Source: Methylocaldum sp. 14B (lineage in GTDB: Bacteria > Pseudomonadota > Gammaproteobacteria > Methylococcales > Methylococcaceae). From it: DNA of 64,000 bases. Position 1 is the stretch's first letter; the number at the start of each line of letters is the position of its first letter. The stretch spans positions 1 to 64,000 of the forward strand of contig NZ_MSCV01000039.1 of the NCBI RefSeq assembly GCF_002005105.1. The letters are read 5' to 3'. The notes beneath the pieces are model-generated. The model ran no database searches, was not told the origin of the DNA, and saw nothing but the letters and a program-made list of their open reading frames with translations. The translations under genes were made by a program, and so were the position numbers. This document shows, in pieces, positions 46,401-53,929 of this stretch.

Positions 46401-47543
46401 GACCTGTTCGGCGGGGTTAAACCAATCCAGGTGGCCGCTGGTGGCGAGGAGCGGATCTCCCGCCGTGTTCCCGTTCGTGTACAGCGAATCCGGCGAGACG
46501 AACGTGTTAATCAGGGTGATATCGAAGTTGAGGGGGTTGGTCGACTGGGGCTGCACACGGAAGGACTGCAGCGTAAGATTGTCTCCGTTGTTCACGACGA
46601 GGACGATCTCGTCCGTGGGAAGGCCGGTCGTCGCGTTGACATTCCCGTCGAAGTTACCGGCCACGACTTTGAGGCTCCAGATAACCTGCCCGGAAACCGG
46701 ACTATTCAGGACAACGGATGCGGCCTGCCGGAGCGCCTGGGACGCGATCTTGCCATCCTGGGTCGTGACGACCTCGTAGATCTGGAGGAGTAGTTGTGCA
46801 CCCCCGGAAGAAAATGGCTGCGCGATTGCCGCCTCGGGCTTTCCGTCGCCGTTGAAGTCCCCCGTCGTGATCGAAATGGGATTGGTGAAGTTGAATTGAA
46901 AGGGGCCAACCCCGTTGCTGGCAAACAGGCCGGCATCGAGATTATTGACGTCGTTGGCGGTGACGATCCGGAGCAGGCCACTGGTGCTGCCGACCGCGTC
47001 AGCGGTAAGCAGGGCGATGTCGGCGAATCCGTCCCCGTTGAAGTCGTCCATGGCCATCCCCTGAGGGTTGCCGGAAAGCGAAAATCCTTTCGTGATGAAG
47101 CCATTGGGGTCCTGGTCCCGCACATTGACGAGACCCTCCGTCATCGTCACGATGACATCGCGCGGCAGATTGAACATCCGCCCGGCACTGGTGGCGAACG
47201 ACGGAACGCCGCTGCCGGTGATTGCATACGGGAGTTGCGCGCTGACAGATGAATTGGCCGTTTGCAGCACCACGTTGCTGACCGCGGACCCTGGACCCTC
47301 TGGCTGGCTGGTGACCACCAGGTCGTCCACCGGCAGCAACCGGCGCTGCCCCTGTAGAATGTCGCTCACGTTCGCGAAACAGGGAGCACCGGAGTCACTT
47401 TGGGTGGCATTGTTGTTGCACCCGTCAGTTTGCGCCCAAACCGGAAGGCTGCCGAAACCCGCGGCAAAAACCACACCGGTCAATAGCCGGCTTGCCAGTA
47501 CGCCGGGATGTCGCGCTTTTGGCTGAGTTTTCCCTGTATTCAT
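43500..47543 (-). CDS. Large secreted FG-GAP repeat protein
   Basis: A 1347-residue exported protein. The signal peptide (about 15-37) ends LPVWAQ. Several FG-GAP/integrin-like repeats with calcium-loop patterns follow in the first 400 residues (MDDFNGDGFADIALL, TTGDFNGDGKPEAAIA, VVAGNFDGN). The middle is rich in Ser, Thr, Gly and Asn; a beta-sandwich-like region precedes a small helical C-terminal module (LLDRGHTAAARSLLTALKHE) resembling FIMAH-type domains. It is probably an extracellular or surface beta-propeller adhesin or enzyme; the exact function is unknown. ATG 47543 follows a GGGAG site. Confidence 0.8.
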   Translation of the reverse strand: MNTGKTQPKARHPGVLASRLLTGVVFAAGFGSLPVWAQTDGCNNNATQSDSGAPCFANVSDILQGQRRLLPVDDLVVTSQPEGPGSAVSNVVLQTANSSVSAQLPYAITGSGVPSFATSAGRMFNLPRDVIVTMTEGLVNVRDQDPNGFITKGFSLSGNPQGMAMDDFNGDGFADIALLTADAVGSTSGLLRIVTANDVNNLDAGLFASNGVGPFQFNFTNPISITTGDFNGDGKPEAAIAQPFSSGGAQLLLQIYEVVTTQDGKIASQALRQAASVVLNSPVSGQVIWSLKVVAGNFDGNVNATTGLPTDEIVLVVNNGDNLTLQSFRVQPQSTNPLNFDITLINTFVSPDSLYTNGNTAGDPLLATSGHLDWFNPAEQVVAAYTYLTDSTGNNFSWKAAVFTLDSQLNIAQAASIDTGGAVNLGLAVGNFDEDLGPDSPPNLEIARVLSFSLPMSQNQPYLEILRADPANSFALSVASNTSILGFPPFFNSPLLLVAGDTQGRSLLLGPPEKVTVANHIQPDTILGLPPMHVDWITPAGGSVPDVLNVSVFPNTFNTQYNFQDTTGTQASRKSTTSYTVAFKESAEEKVSYGVPGIDSVSVKLTQAATQTHQNTVAKTYNTYQGNSFKLTAQTLFDDRVAATAEQFNIYSYPVIGHCVPVSGAPPLDGCPAGTAPLHVQFSGPDNVVYLDLAEGAAIEWYQPVHEPGNALSYPGSLELLKANLPAANPLQPLSPDNEVWDSQSPEQVSITWTQGGGNNVTSGSVSTHTFDTSVSVSGSTNIEGFGLSGSASFDYNQSQSVSTLNTSASTFSDSTGVIVNRGIPGGPTSSENYLYQGQSFIFGQAAPTGTIDTLTTNTTVQAQGFQAVGFASDPLSTGTVQSGNWWKQAYAHTDANGNPILPDVALNHPQRWLQKTPTGTNPQQVWFNCPVGFTSSQTSPACTSISQTPTPANVADAPFYQMKGLFVTPGTTPGGPQITQTPQGQTVTLQARVYNYSLSDMPAGTVVHVLFYAQPWDGATGQFQSQAGNPDAFAPAVLIGEDQLAPIPAFCGGSQGDVDPCAGDSPPQNWVYAKATWNTSTVAADTDWKFWVVAWMEQGGQLVPEIQDHGLRSIPASLLNSLADVPIETYSNNLGFYNQVFHVASASPAPATGSGALTIDHVAAPSGPVLLHQPVTIRASHRSGGPRFDSVLTLFYDGDPEAGAMLFDQELIPRVRASDTFVAPVPYRPGTCGTHQIFVQAIPTDGSAEPATGTATVQVTADFPAELASLGQAIQAAGLPRGLEKGLLAQIKTAGKLLDRGHTAAARSLLTALKHEIRALARKKISPEITAPWLEEVDLILGCIIN

Positions 47544-48133
47544 CACGGCTCTCCCATTTTCAAAACGGCGCCATCGTCTTATCAATTATCACGCCAGATC
47601 CGTATCTATTTGTTTTTACGAACCGCTTTGAAATTACACAGTTTTTTTCTGTAAACTCCGCGAAACATTCGGCTCTCCCAGCGCTTCCCGTGAACCGAAT
47701 CTCGGCGATCGCCGGACCTTGCCAAAGACCATCCGACCGATTGTAGGGAATTGATCGACAAAACTTTTTTCGACAGCAAGTGCGCCACCGCCACTCGATC
47801 CGGGACACGTAAAATTTTCCGACACCAGGATGGCGCCGCCTTTGTCGTATCGGCGATTCAGTAGGACCAAGAGCAGACGCGACCGGTGGCCCGAACGATG
47901 CCTTGGGCGATCCGGCGCTCGGACGACCGCTCCAGGAACGCGGCTAGCCCGTTTTCCGAATCGGTGTAAGGGATTCGGATATGTAGGTCGGCAATCCCTT
48001 GCCGACGTATCGGCTCGGCGAAGGGCTTTGTCGGAAGGGTCGCGACTAAAGCGACCGTTTGCGATTGGGAAGGGATTGTCGACCTACGTTCTCCCCTCCT
48101 GGAACGAATCCGTACACCGGGATGGAAAACGCT
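47544..48133. other. Intergenic region with repeat copy C
   Basis: About 590 bases without a convincing gene. The first half is the AT-rich upstream region of the secreted-protein gene. The second half is dispersed repeat copy C (47946-48135), which runs into a MITE-like element at 48134. Confidence 0.55.
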
Positions 48134-48135
48134 CT
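47946..48135. repeat. Dispersed intergenic repeat, copy C
   Basis: It contains GTAGGTCGGCAATCCCTTGCCGAC, the CGCGACTAAAGCGACCGTTTGCG block (inverse of copy A) and a right end GGAAAACGCTCT. The left end (AGCCCGTTTTCCGAAT) has diverged. Confidence 0.65.
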
Positions 48136-48238
48136 AAGTACATTCAGGGAAGTCTTGCGGCATAGGCAACCTGCAGGACAACCCCGCCAATCAAGCCAAT
48201 CTGTCGAGAGTCCGCAAATATTTGCGGAATGTACTTAG
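48134..48238. repeat. Short MITE-like element with 12-bp terminal inverted repeats
   Basis: Ends CTAAGTACATTC (48134-48145) and GAATGTACTTAG (48227-48238) are perfect inverted repeats 105 bases apart. Just inside the right end is a perfect 18-bp palindrome TCCGCAAATATTTGCGGA (48211-48228). No coding capacity. Confidence 0.6.
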
Positions 48239-48327
48239 CCCGGATATTTCACCAAGAAGAGGTCGGCACAGCGTTGAAATCCCCATAAAATCAAATTGCG
48301 AAATCAATTTTGTGGGGAGCTGTGCCG

Positions 48328-48985
48328 ATGCCAAAGCGTACCGCGGAAACGATAGAATTTGGGCGTCTCGGACGCCGGGTGATCGAGGCGAATTTTTCGG
48401 GGGGTGCCGTCAGTTCGGATGGCGGGTTGCGGCTGTTGCGCCAAGTAGACCAGTACCTCGGCTTGTCCAAAGCCGTGGCAGAAGTTCTGACGGATCCCCG
48501 CGATCCGGAGCGGATTGTTCATTCCTTGCGCGACCTCGTTGCCCAGCGGCTCTATGGCCTGTGCTGTGGGTACGAGGACTTGAACGATCACGACCGGCTA
48601 CGGCACGATCCGTTGCTGCAAACGGCCTTGGGCAAGGTGACGGCATTGGCCAGCAGCCTCACGTTCTCCCGCTTGGAGACCCGTGCGACGCGTGCCGATG
48701 TGGTGGCCTTGAACCGGGTGCTGCTCGAGCAGTTCATCGCCGGCCAATCTCGAGCGCCCCGTGAACTAATCCTCGACGTCGACGCCTCCGACGTGCCGCT
48801 GCACGGGGGCTAGGAACTGGCCCAGTTTCACGGCTACTACGACCACTACTGCTATTTGCCGTTGTATGTTTTCTGCGGCCAGGCCCTGCTGGCCTGCTTG
48901 CTGCGCCCGAGCCGGATCGATGGCGCCGAGCTTCGGCCGCGGTGATCAAGCTGCTGGCGAGGCGCTTGCGGCAGGCGTGGCCGAT
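48328..48985 (+). pseudogene. Degenerate IS1380-family transposase fragment
   Basis: From ATG 48328 the frame reads like the N-terminus of IS1380 transposases (ANFSGGAVSSDGGLRLLRQV, then LYGLCCGYEDLNDHDRLRHD and [15 protein letters not shown]). A TAG at 48811 replaces a likely CAG: family-like sequence continues ([16 protein letters not shown]). A frameshift follows near 48930, then [16 protein letters not shown], and homology stops at about 48985 against a group II intron fragment. CCCGGATATTTCACC at about 48239 may be the left end of the element. Non-functional. Confidence 0.85.
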
Positions 48986-48986
48986 G

Positions 48987-49421
48987 TCTCACGGGCTTCT
49001 GCCTTCTTTGACTTCATCGAGGTCTGTTCGCCTACTCGCGTTCTACCAGGTTCGACCCTTCAGTCTACCGACCTACTATGGCTTCGGCTGACTTCTGGCA
49101 GACCCTCCCACGATCTCTCGACCGCAGTAGCACAAGGCAGACTGCCAGATCTCCCCGGGTATGACGCACCCGCCTTCACGCTTATACCTGTCGGATCTAC
49201 GACACGGCGTTCCGTGCAAGTTTCGGGCTTTGACGATAATGGCCGCCTCACCCCACCGTGCCGCCTCCTATCCGCTTCCTGTGCGTCAGGCCACCGCTTT
49301 GCCTTCGGCTTCCTTCAGATTCGCGGTCACCCGCGAAACCCTTGCCGTTCGGCTAACTCTTCCCCTTGCCCGGCGAGTAGAGGACTTTCACCTCCAAATG
49401 AGTGTGCTCTGCCGGGCGCAC
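48987..49421 (-). mobile_element. 5' fragment of a group II intron (domains I-III), ORF and 3' end lost
   Basis: On the minus strand the sequence starts GTGCGCCCGGCAGAGCAC at 49421 and continues with wording typical of bacterial group II introns: GGAGGTGAAAGTCCTC, GAAGGAAGCCGAAGGCAAA, GACGCACAGGAAGCGGATAG, CATACCCGGGGAGATCTG, AGAAGTCAGCCGAAGCCATA and GAAGGGTCGAA. It breaks off at about 48987, where the reverse-transcriptase gene would follow. No domain V or intron-encoded protein is present. The 5' end lies four bases after the T tract of a terminator. Confidence 0.82.
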
Positions 49422-49425
49422 CATA

Positions 49426-49456
49426 AAAAAAGACCTACTCGAAAGTAGGTCTTTTT
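49426..49456 (-). terminator. Rho-independent terminator of the small lipoprotein gene
   Basis: AAAAAGACCTACT and AGTAGGTCTTTTT form a 13-bp perfect stem with a 4-nt loop, T-rich on both strands. On the minus strand it follows the lipoprotein stop by 21 bases, and the group II intron fragment begins immediately after it. Confidence 0.9.
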
Positions 49457-49477
49457 GAAGGGAGGATCACGTACTAG

Positions 49478-49600
49478 TTATAGCTGTGGGGATACGGCTG
49501 TATTCGATAATTTCTGGGAATCCCCGTCAGGCGAACTTCCACATCCCGTTAGGCCAATAGCGGCAACGACGAGACAAACCGCAGCAAGTAGCTTCTTCAT
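49478..49600 (-). CDS. Tiny entericidin-like lipoprotein
   Basis: A 40-residue lipoprotein precursor: MKKLLAAVCLVVAAIGLTGC, then a Gly/Ser/Asp-rich tail ending AVSPQL. The lipobox LTGC predicts cleavage before Cys20, leaving a mature lipopeptide of about 21 residues. A strong GGAGGGAATC site precedes the ATG at 49600, and a strong terminator follows, so the unit is complete. Size and layout recall entericidins, but no sequence identity can be claimed. Confidence 0.75.
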   Translation of the reverse strand: MKKLLAAVCLVVAAIGLTGCGSSPDGDSQKLSNTAVSPQL

Positions 49601-50037
49601 GATTCCCTCCGCATTAAGTATCAGTAATTAACTAAATTAGCCATTAATGACGCTACTTATATCGCCTATTTCAGGCGTAATTTGTTTACCAGTTCACGGC
49701 CACTTCCGTCAAGACGATATTTTCGATCAGATGGCTGTCCCAAAGTTCCTTCGTCAAGCATCGCGCTGGCGAACGGTCTTCTCTTGGAAGGCTTTCTCCT
49801 TGGAGCCCATCCCAGTAAGCCGTTCGCCCTGAGCCCTTCGACTCCGCTCAGGACAGGCCGGTCGAAGGGTTTCTTGAGCCTACTGGGATAGGCTCTTGGT
49901 CCGGAAGACATATGAGACTGCCTTTCTTCCTTTCGGTACGACCGTCATCAGTCGGGCATTCGGCCGAAAAGGGCGTAGTGCTTGCCAGAACATGGCTACG
50001 GTGGGTTGAATCGTCCGATTTTCATTACCCGGAATGT
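49601..50037. other. Intergenic region with a REP-like inverted repeat
   Basis: 437 bases between two leftward genes. It includes the AT-rich promoter region of the lipoprotein gene (49605-49660) and an inverted repeat at 49810-49888: outer arms TCCCAGTA/TACTGGGA and inner arms CCCTTCGAC/GTCGAAGGG around a TTCGACTCCGCTCAGGAC core common in bacterial REP sequences. No gene is supported. Confidence 0.6.
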
Positions 50038-51402
50038 TCATTGGCTCTGATATTTCTTAACCAGATCTTGGATCTCGTCCACTTCTTCTCTATGAGCTTG
50101 ACGATAAAGCTGATGAGCTTCGCGGATACTCGCCAGGTGCTTTTCGATATTCTCGGAAGTCAGCAAAACGCCGAAATCGTCAGCGATCCGACGATTCGGA
50201 TCCGAGTAATTCAACACGCGATCGAGCACCAGGTCACCCAGCTCTTTCCGATAGTGAGAAGATTCCCAAAACCACCGCATCATGGTTTCCTTGTCACCCA
50301 AGGCCGGTACAGCCTCCATGGTATAGGTATTGAAACCGGAAAAGTCCCATAGAGGGAAGGGATTGCGTCTGCGTTCCCGTGCGACCTCTTCATTAAGTCG
50401 GACGATCTCTCTTTTCCAAGTCTCCCATTCATCCCAAAGCCCCGTGCCGGCCGTCAGTACCCATTGGCGTGCGTGAGCCGGGGAAATCAGAATATGGAAT
50501 TCAATCTTGCTCCGGTGAGCCTCTTCAAGAATCCTTCGAAAGTAATCAAACGTATTCGTGCTTCCGTCTTCCGAAACAAAATCGAATTTCTTGTGTGGCC
50601 TTGGGAAATACAGGTGCGTCACGTAATTCAGTTCGCTATAAAGAGCCGCTTCGTGCCGTCCTCCGTGCATCATCATGATCGCTTCTTTATCGGGCTGTTC
50701 CACTTGTCCGCGCGGCAGAATCACATTATCCCGATTGGTCTGTTGAAACAGGGTCTTGAGGCTTGCTGTTGTGGCATCAACCGATGCCAAGGTTTCCAGC
50801 AGGTCCGTGGTTATAGCGATATTCCGTTTGGCCCCGTGAACATCCGACGAGAGTCGTTCCTCAGTGAAATCCGGAGCATTAGGTCTATAGGCATTGAATT
50901 GGAAGAAGTCGACGGCCAATACGACTTTCTTTAATCGTCGTTCTGCATTGGCGTGCTGAAAGTAGCGCAAATTTTCATAGATAGTCGCTCCATTCAACGC
51001 GAGGTTGTAGGTGTTAAATTCGGGGAACAGCGCCGGATGCTCCGGATCAAGGCCGTGTTCGGTGCGAGAGCTGCCGATGACCAGTACGTCGGGTTTTCGT
51101 GCTCTAACGGCGTGGGCCTTGGTCAGCCGCAGTTGCTTGAATAACTCCGGCTTATTGGCATTTATCCCTTCCCAGCTTGGAGACCCGAAAATGGAATAAG
51201 GGTCTACCAGGTAATTCATCAGGATGATTACAGTCAAAAGAACAACGGCACCGATACCGATCGTATCGAGATAAGCCGCGAATTGGCGTTCGCTTGGCGT
51301 CACTGGGCCCTTGCCCAAAAGCCGTGAAGAAATCGTAGCAGGCCCGGCAGATCGGAGTCGGGATAAAAGGGAGGAATCGGGCTTCGCGGCGGGTTTATTC
51401 AC
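50038..51402 (-). CDS. Membrane-anchored SGNH-like protein, partner of the MBOAT acyltransferase
   Basis: A 454-residue protein with one membrane segment (about 48-66), then a large extracytoplasmic domain. VLVIGSSRTEHGLDP (about 104-118) resembles block I (GxSx) of SGNH-type esterases and transferases such as AlgJ/AlgX or DltD. It is encoded six bases after an AlgI-like MBOAT protein, the usual pairing in which the MBOAT carries the acyl group across the membrane and the SGNH partner adds it to a polymer. It starts at GTG 51402. The substrate is unknown. Confidence 0.75.
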   Translation of the reverse strand: MNKPAAKPDSSLLSRLRSAGPATISSRLLGKGPVTPSERQFAAYLDTIGIGAVVLLTVIILMNYLVDPYSIFGSPSWEGINANKPELFKQLRLTKAHAVRARKPDVLVIGSSRTEHGLDPEHPALFPEFNTYNLALNGATIYENLRYFQHANAERRLKKVVLAVDFFQFNAYRPNAPDFTEERLSSDVHGAKRNIAITTDLLETLASVDATTASLKTLFQQTNRDNVILPRGQVEQPDKEAIMMMHGGRHEAALYSELNYVTHLYFPRPHKKFDFVSEDGSTNTFDYFRRILEEAHRSKIEFHILISPAHARQWVLTAGTGLWDEWETWKREIVRLNEEVARERRRNPFPLWDFSGFNTYTMEAVPALGDKETMMRWFWESSHYRKELGDLVLDRVLNYSDPNRRIADDFGVLLTSENIEKHLASIREAHQLYRQAHREEVDEIQDLVKKYQSQ

Positions 51403-51408
51403 GGATTC

Positions 51409-52971
51409 TCAGAATTGAAAGTAGAGAAACTCGCTCACCTTGGTGAGGCTGAGCACGTCGAACACGAAGAGCAGCATGGTGAGGTTGGCCCAGATTACCG
51501 TCGGCCGCCATTCCATCCATCTCCAGCGAAGGCGCTGGATCTCGCCTTTATAGGTTTCGAATGCCGGGTGATAGTTGCGCATGAGTTGCTGGGTGTTGGG
51601 CAAAAACAGAACGAATATCGTCAATACCAACAGCCATGCACCAGCCATCTCGGGTTTCGCGCCGGCGACGTGCGCGAAGACCCCGTCGAAGGTGACTCCC
51701 AGTCCCTGCAGCCACTCGCCAAAGCGCCCGAGAACCCGAAGGGCTTCGGGTTCCAGGGACACGCCGTTGGCTCCGATCATTCCGAGCCATATGCTCTTCG
51801 TACCCGTAATCGTCTCCGCGCGAAAGGGCACCCAGGCGGCGATCACCGCGACGAATGTCAGCGTCCAGCCGAATGCCTTGCCCATCCGGCTGGCGGCTGC
51901 CCGACCGCCGAACAGCGATCGCCAAACATGATTGACGATGAGAAAGAATCCATGCAGCCCGCCCCACACCACGAAGTTCCAGCCGGCGCCGTGCCACAGG
52001 CCCCCGAGCAACATTGCGATCATGAGATTGGCATGGCGTCTTGTCGGGCCCTTCCGGTTGCCGCCGAGAGGAATGTAGATATAGTCCCGCATAAAACGGG
52101 AGAGCGTTATGTGCCAGCGCCGCCAGAAGTCGATGATATTGGTCGACTTGTAGGGCGAATTGAAGTTGAGGGGTAGCCGAATGCCGAACATCCGGGCTAA
52201 TCCGATAGCCATGTCGGAATAACCCGAGAAGTCGAAGTAGAGCTGAAGGGTGTAGGCCAGGGCGCCCGCCCAGGCCTCGAAGAAGGTCAGCGCAATGCCG
52301 CTATCGGCCGCATGGAATGCCGGCGTGGCATAGGCGGCGACGCCATCGGCCAGCACCACTTTCTTGAAGAGGCCGATGGTGAAGATGGTGAAGCCGACGG
52401 CATGGCGTCGGACGCTCAGTTGATAGAGGTCATTCCGGGCGAATTGCGGCATCATTTCCCGGTGATGCACGATGGGACCCGCGATCAGCTGGGGAAAGAA
52501 GGTGACGAAGAGACAGAAGTGGAGAAAGTTATACTCCTTGGTTTCCCCTTTATAGGCGTCTACGAGATAGGCGATGGTCTGAAAGGTGATGAAGGAAATG
52601 CCGAGGGGCAGGATGATGGTCTCCACGCCGAGAATATCGCCGAATATGAAGTTGATGTTGTCGACGAAGAAGTTCGCATACTTGTAATACCCGAGGAGCG
52701 ACAAGTTGGCGGCAATACCGAAAATCAATAGCCATTTTTTCTCAGAGGAATGACCTTCGCCGCTCAGGGAAACTCCAAGCGCGTAGTTGAACAAAATGGA
52801 GGCCAAGAGTAAGCCCAAGTAGGCCGGATTCCACCACGCGTAGAAAAAGAGCGACACACCGATCAGCCAGGCGATGGCAACCCGGTGGTGGCCGCGGCTT
52901 CCGATGGCAAAGAAGACGAACAGAGAAATGGGGAGTAATAAGAAAATAAACGGATAGGAGTTGAAGAGCAT
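51409..52971 (-). CDS. MBOAT family O-acyltransferase (AlgI-like)
   Basis: A 520-residue polytopic inner-membrane protein with about ten hydrophobic segments. The family core is seen: YSDMAIGLARMFG, LSRFMRDYIYIPLGGNRKG and GGLWHGAGWNFVVWGGLHG with the catalytic histidine. AlgI-type MBOATs transfer acetyl groups toward periplasmic polysaccharides such as alginate. It forms a two-gene leftward unit with the SGNH-like protein. No alginate biosynthesis genes are nearby, so the acceptor may be the exopolysaccharide made elsewhere. Confidence 0.92.
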   Translation of the reverse strand: MLFNSYPFIFLLLPISLFVFFAIGSRGHHRVAIAWLIGVSLFFYAWWNPAYLGLLLASILFNYALGVSLSGEGHSSEKKWLLIFGIAANLSLLGYYKYANFFVDNINFIFGDILGVETIILPLGISFITFQTIAYLVDAYKGETKEYNFLHFCLFVTFFPQLIAGPIVHHREMMPQFARNDLYQLSVRRHAVGFTIFTIGLFKKVVLADGVAAYATPAFHAADSGIALTFFEAWAGALAYTLQLYFDFSGYSDMAIGLARMFGIRLPLNFNSPYKSTNIIDFWRRWHITLSRFMRDYIYIPLGGNRKGPTRRHANLMIAMLLGGLWHGAGWNFVVWGGLHGFFLIVNHVWRSLFGGRAAASRMGKAFGWTLTFVAVIAAWVPFRAETITGTKSIWLGMIGANGVSLEPEALRVLGRFGEWLQGLGVTFDGVFAHVAGAKPEMAGAWLLVLTIFVLFLPNTQQLMRNYHPAFETYKGEIQRLRWRWMEWRPTVIWANLTMLLFVFDVLSLTKVSEFLYFQF

Positions 52972-53327
52972 CGGAGTTGCTTGATTCGACGTGCGGGACT
53001 AAAGGGCTTTGATCGGTGATCGACTCCCTACTCGATGTCCACATCCCGCTGGATCTCCCCGGACGAAGGCGATCCCGGAATTCTCTACAAATAAATACTG
53101 CTTGTAAGACGGCAAAAGCCATCAAAGTTCCGCCTGCTGCTCAAGCGATGCCTCCCCAAGCATCGCTTAACGGAAACCTAGCCTATCCGGAGCTCAGCCC
53201 GAGAGCAAGACCGATCGGTGTGCCTTATAAGAGCAAATTAGAGCGGTTTTCCTGGGGTCGTAAGGCATAGCGCACTATCTGGACCAACCGCCCACATCGG
53301 AGGCGGTGATCGTGTCGAGGGACTCCT
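52972..53327. other. Intergenic region, decayed sequence
   Basis: 356 bases with no supported gene. It holds a hairpin with 9-bp perfect arms (AAGCGATGC / GCATCGCTT, 53143-53168) and TAGAGCGGTTTTCC at 53239, resembling the end of the dispersed repeat family. The lost part of an aldehyde dehydrogenase gene would have lain here. Confidence 0.5.
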
Positions 53328-53405
53328 TCAAAGCCGCTCGTAGCGGGATTTGAAGCGCACCGGGCTTCCGGGCTGATTGGGGTCAGCGTAGCGGGTGGTT
53401 ATCAT
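53328..53405 (-). pseudogene. N-terminal ghost of an aldehyde dehydrogenase gene
   Basis: From ATG 53405 on the minus strand 25 codons read MITTRYADPNQPGSPVRFKS, then RYERL and TGA. This resembles the start of ExaC/AcoD-type NAD-dependent aldehyde dehydrogenases, where a YGNFIGGEW segment would follow; instead the frame stops. An operator-like palindrome lies 12 bases upstream, placed like the one upstream of the EthD gene. The rest of the gene (about 480 codons) is gone. Confidence 0.55.
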
Positions 53406-53416
53406 CCTCAAATATA

Positions 53417-53434
53417 GTTGATCGATCGTTCAAC
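53417..53434. promoter_or_regulatory. TetR operator candidate 1
   Basis: GTTGATCGATCGTTCAAC is an 18-bp inverted repeat with one mismatched pair. Its minus strand contains TGAACGATCxxTCAA, shared with the site at 53895-53913. It lies upstream of the aldehyde dehydrogenase ghost. Confidence 0.55.
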
Positions 53435-53442
53435 AAAAGTGG

Positions 53443-53471
53443 CAAAAAAGGGGCGCCTGCGGTCGGCGCCC
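53443..53471 (-). terminator. Rho-independent terminator of the EthD gene
   Basis: GGGCGCC (53451-53457) pairs with GGCGCCC (53465-53471). On the minus strand the stem is followed by TTTTTT. It lies 10 bases past the EthD stop. Confidence 0.8.
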
Positions 53472-53481
53472 TGACCGGGTT

Positions 53482-53814
53482 TTACGGGGCATCGAAGTGG
53501 AAGGTCTCACTCTCTGCAATCAGAAAGATCGGCGCGCCGCCGGTCGAGATGTCGACGGCATGGGCGAGTGTTTCCTTGCCGCCTTCCGACTGCGCGCAGG
53601 CTTCCAGCGCCGCCATGGACGGAAAGAACACCTCGGCAATACGGTAGAAGGGCGCTGCGCCCTGGGGTGATCCCAGTACCCGGGTGGCGATGAACTTGGT
53701 TTTTCCGCCGAGCTTTTCCACGGCCATGGGAACATGCTCCTCTTGATAGCGCTTCTCGAAAGCAGCGATATCGGCGGGCGTTGGATAAATCACCATGAAT
53801 TTGACTTCGGACAT
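53482..53814 (-). CDS. EthD-domain protein
   Basis: A 110-residue protein of the EthD/dimeric alpha-beta barrel type: an opening VKFMVIYPTPADIAAFEKRY, a conserved EEHVPMAVEKLGG segment and a C-terminal PSMAALEACAQSEGG helix. EthD proteins accompany oxidative degradation genes (first described with ethyl tert-butyl ether oxidation), but their reaction is not settled. The start at 53814 has AAGGAGAACGAC upstream; the frame extends 33 unlike residues further. A TetR gene lies upstream in the same direction with a palindrome between. Confidence 0.85.
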   Translation of the reverse strand: MSEVKFMVIYPTPADIAAFEKRYQEEHVPMAVEKLGGKTKFIATRVLGSPQGAAPFYRIAEVFFPSMAALEACAQSEGGKETLAHAVDISTGGAPIFLIAESETFHFDAP

Positions 53815-53894
53815 GTCGTTCTCCTTGAACTGAAGTTGGAAAAAAAGATTATCGAAATCTAGGGTTGCTGATTGGCGATTTCCTCCTCGGTATA

Positions 53895-53913
53895 TTGATG
53901 AACGATCAGTCAA
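53895..53913. promoter_or_regulatory. TetR operator candidate 2
   Basis: TTGATGAACGATCAGTCAA has TTGA/TCAA ends and contains TGAACGATC, shared with the site at 53417-53434. Read leftward, both sites are followed by an AT-rich ATATA stretch that could be a -10. It lies about 80 bases upstream of the EthD start. Confidence 0.55.
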
Positions 53914-53929
53914 AAATAGGCCGAAAAAA

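Noticed and set aside
48866-49426. A 186-codon rightward frame across the group II intron fragment
   Set aside because: The sequence is explained by the structured intron RNA on the other strand, and the translation is Ser/Pro/Arg-rich noise.
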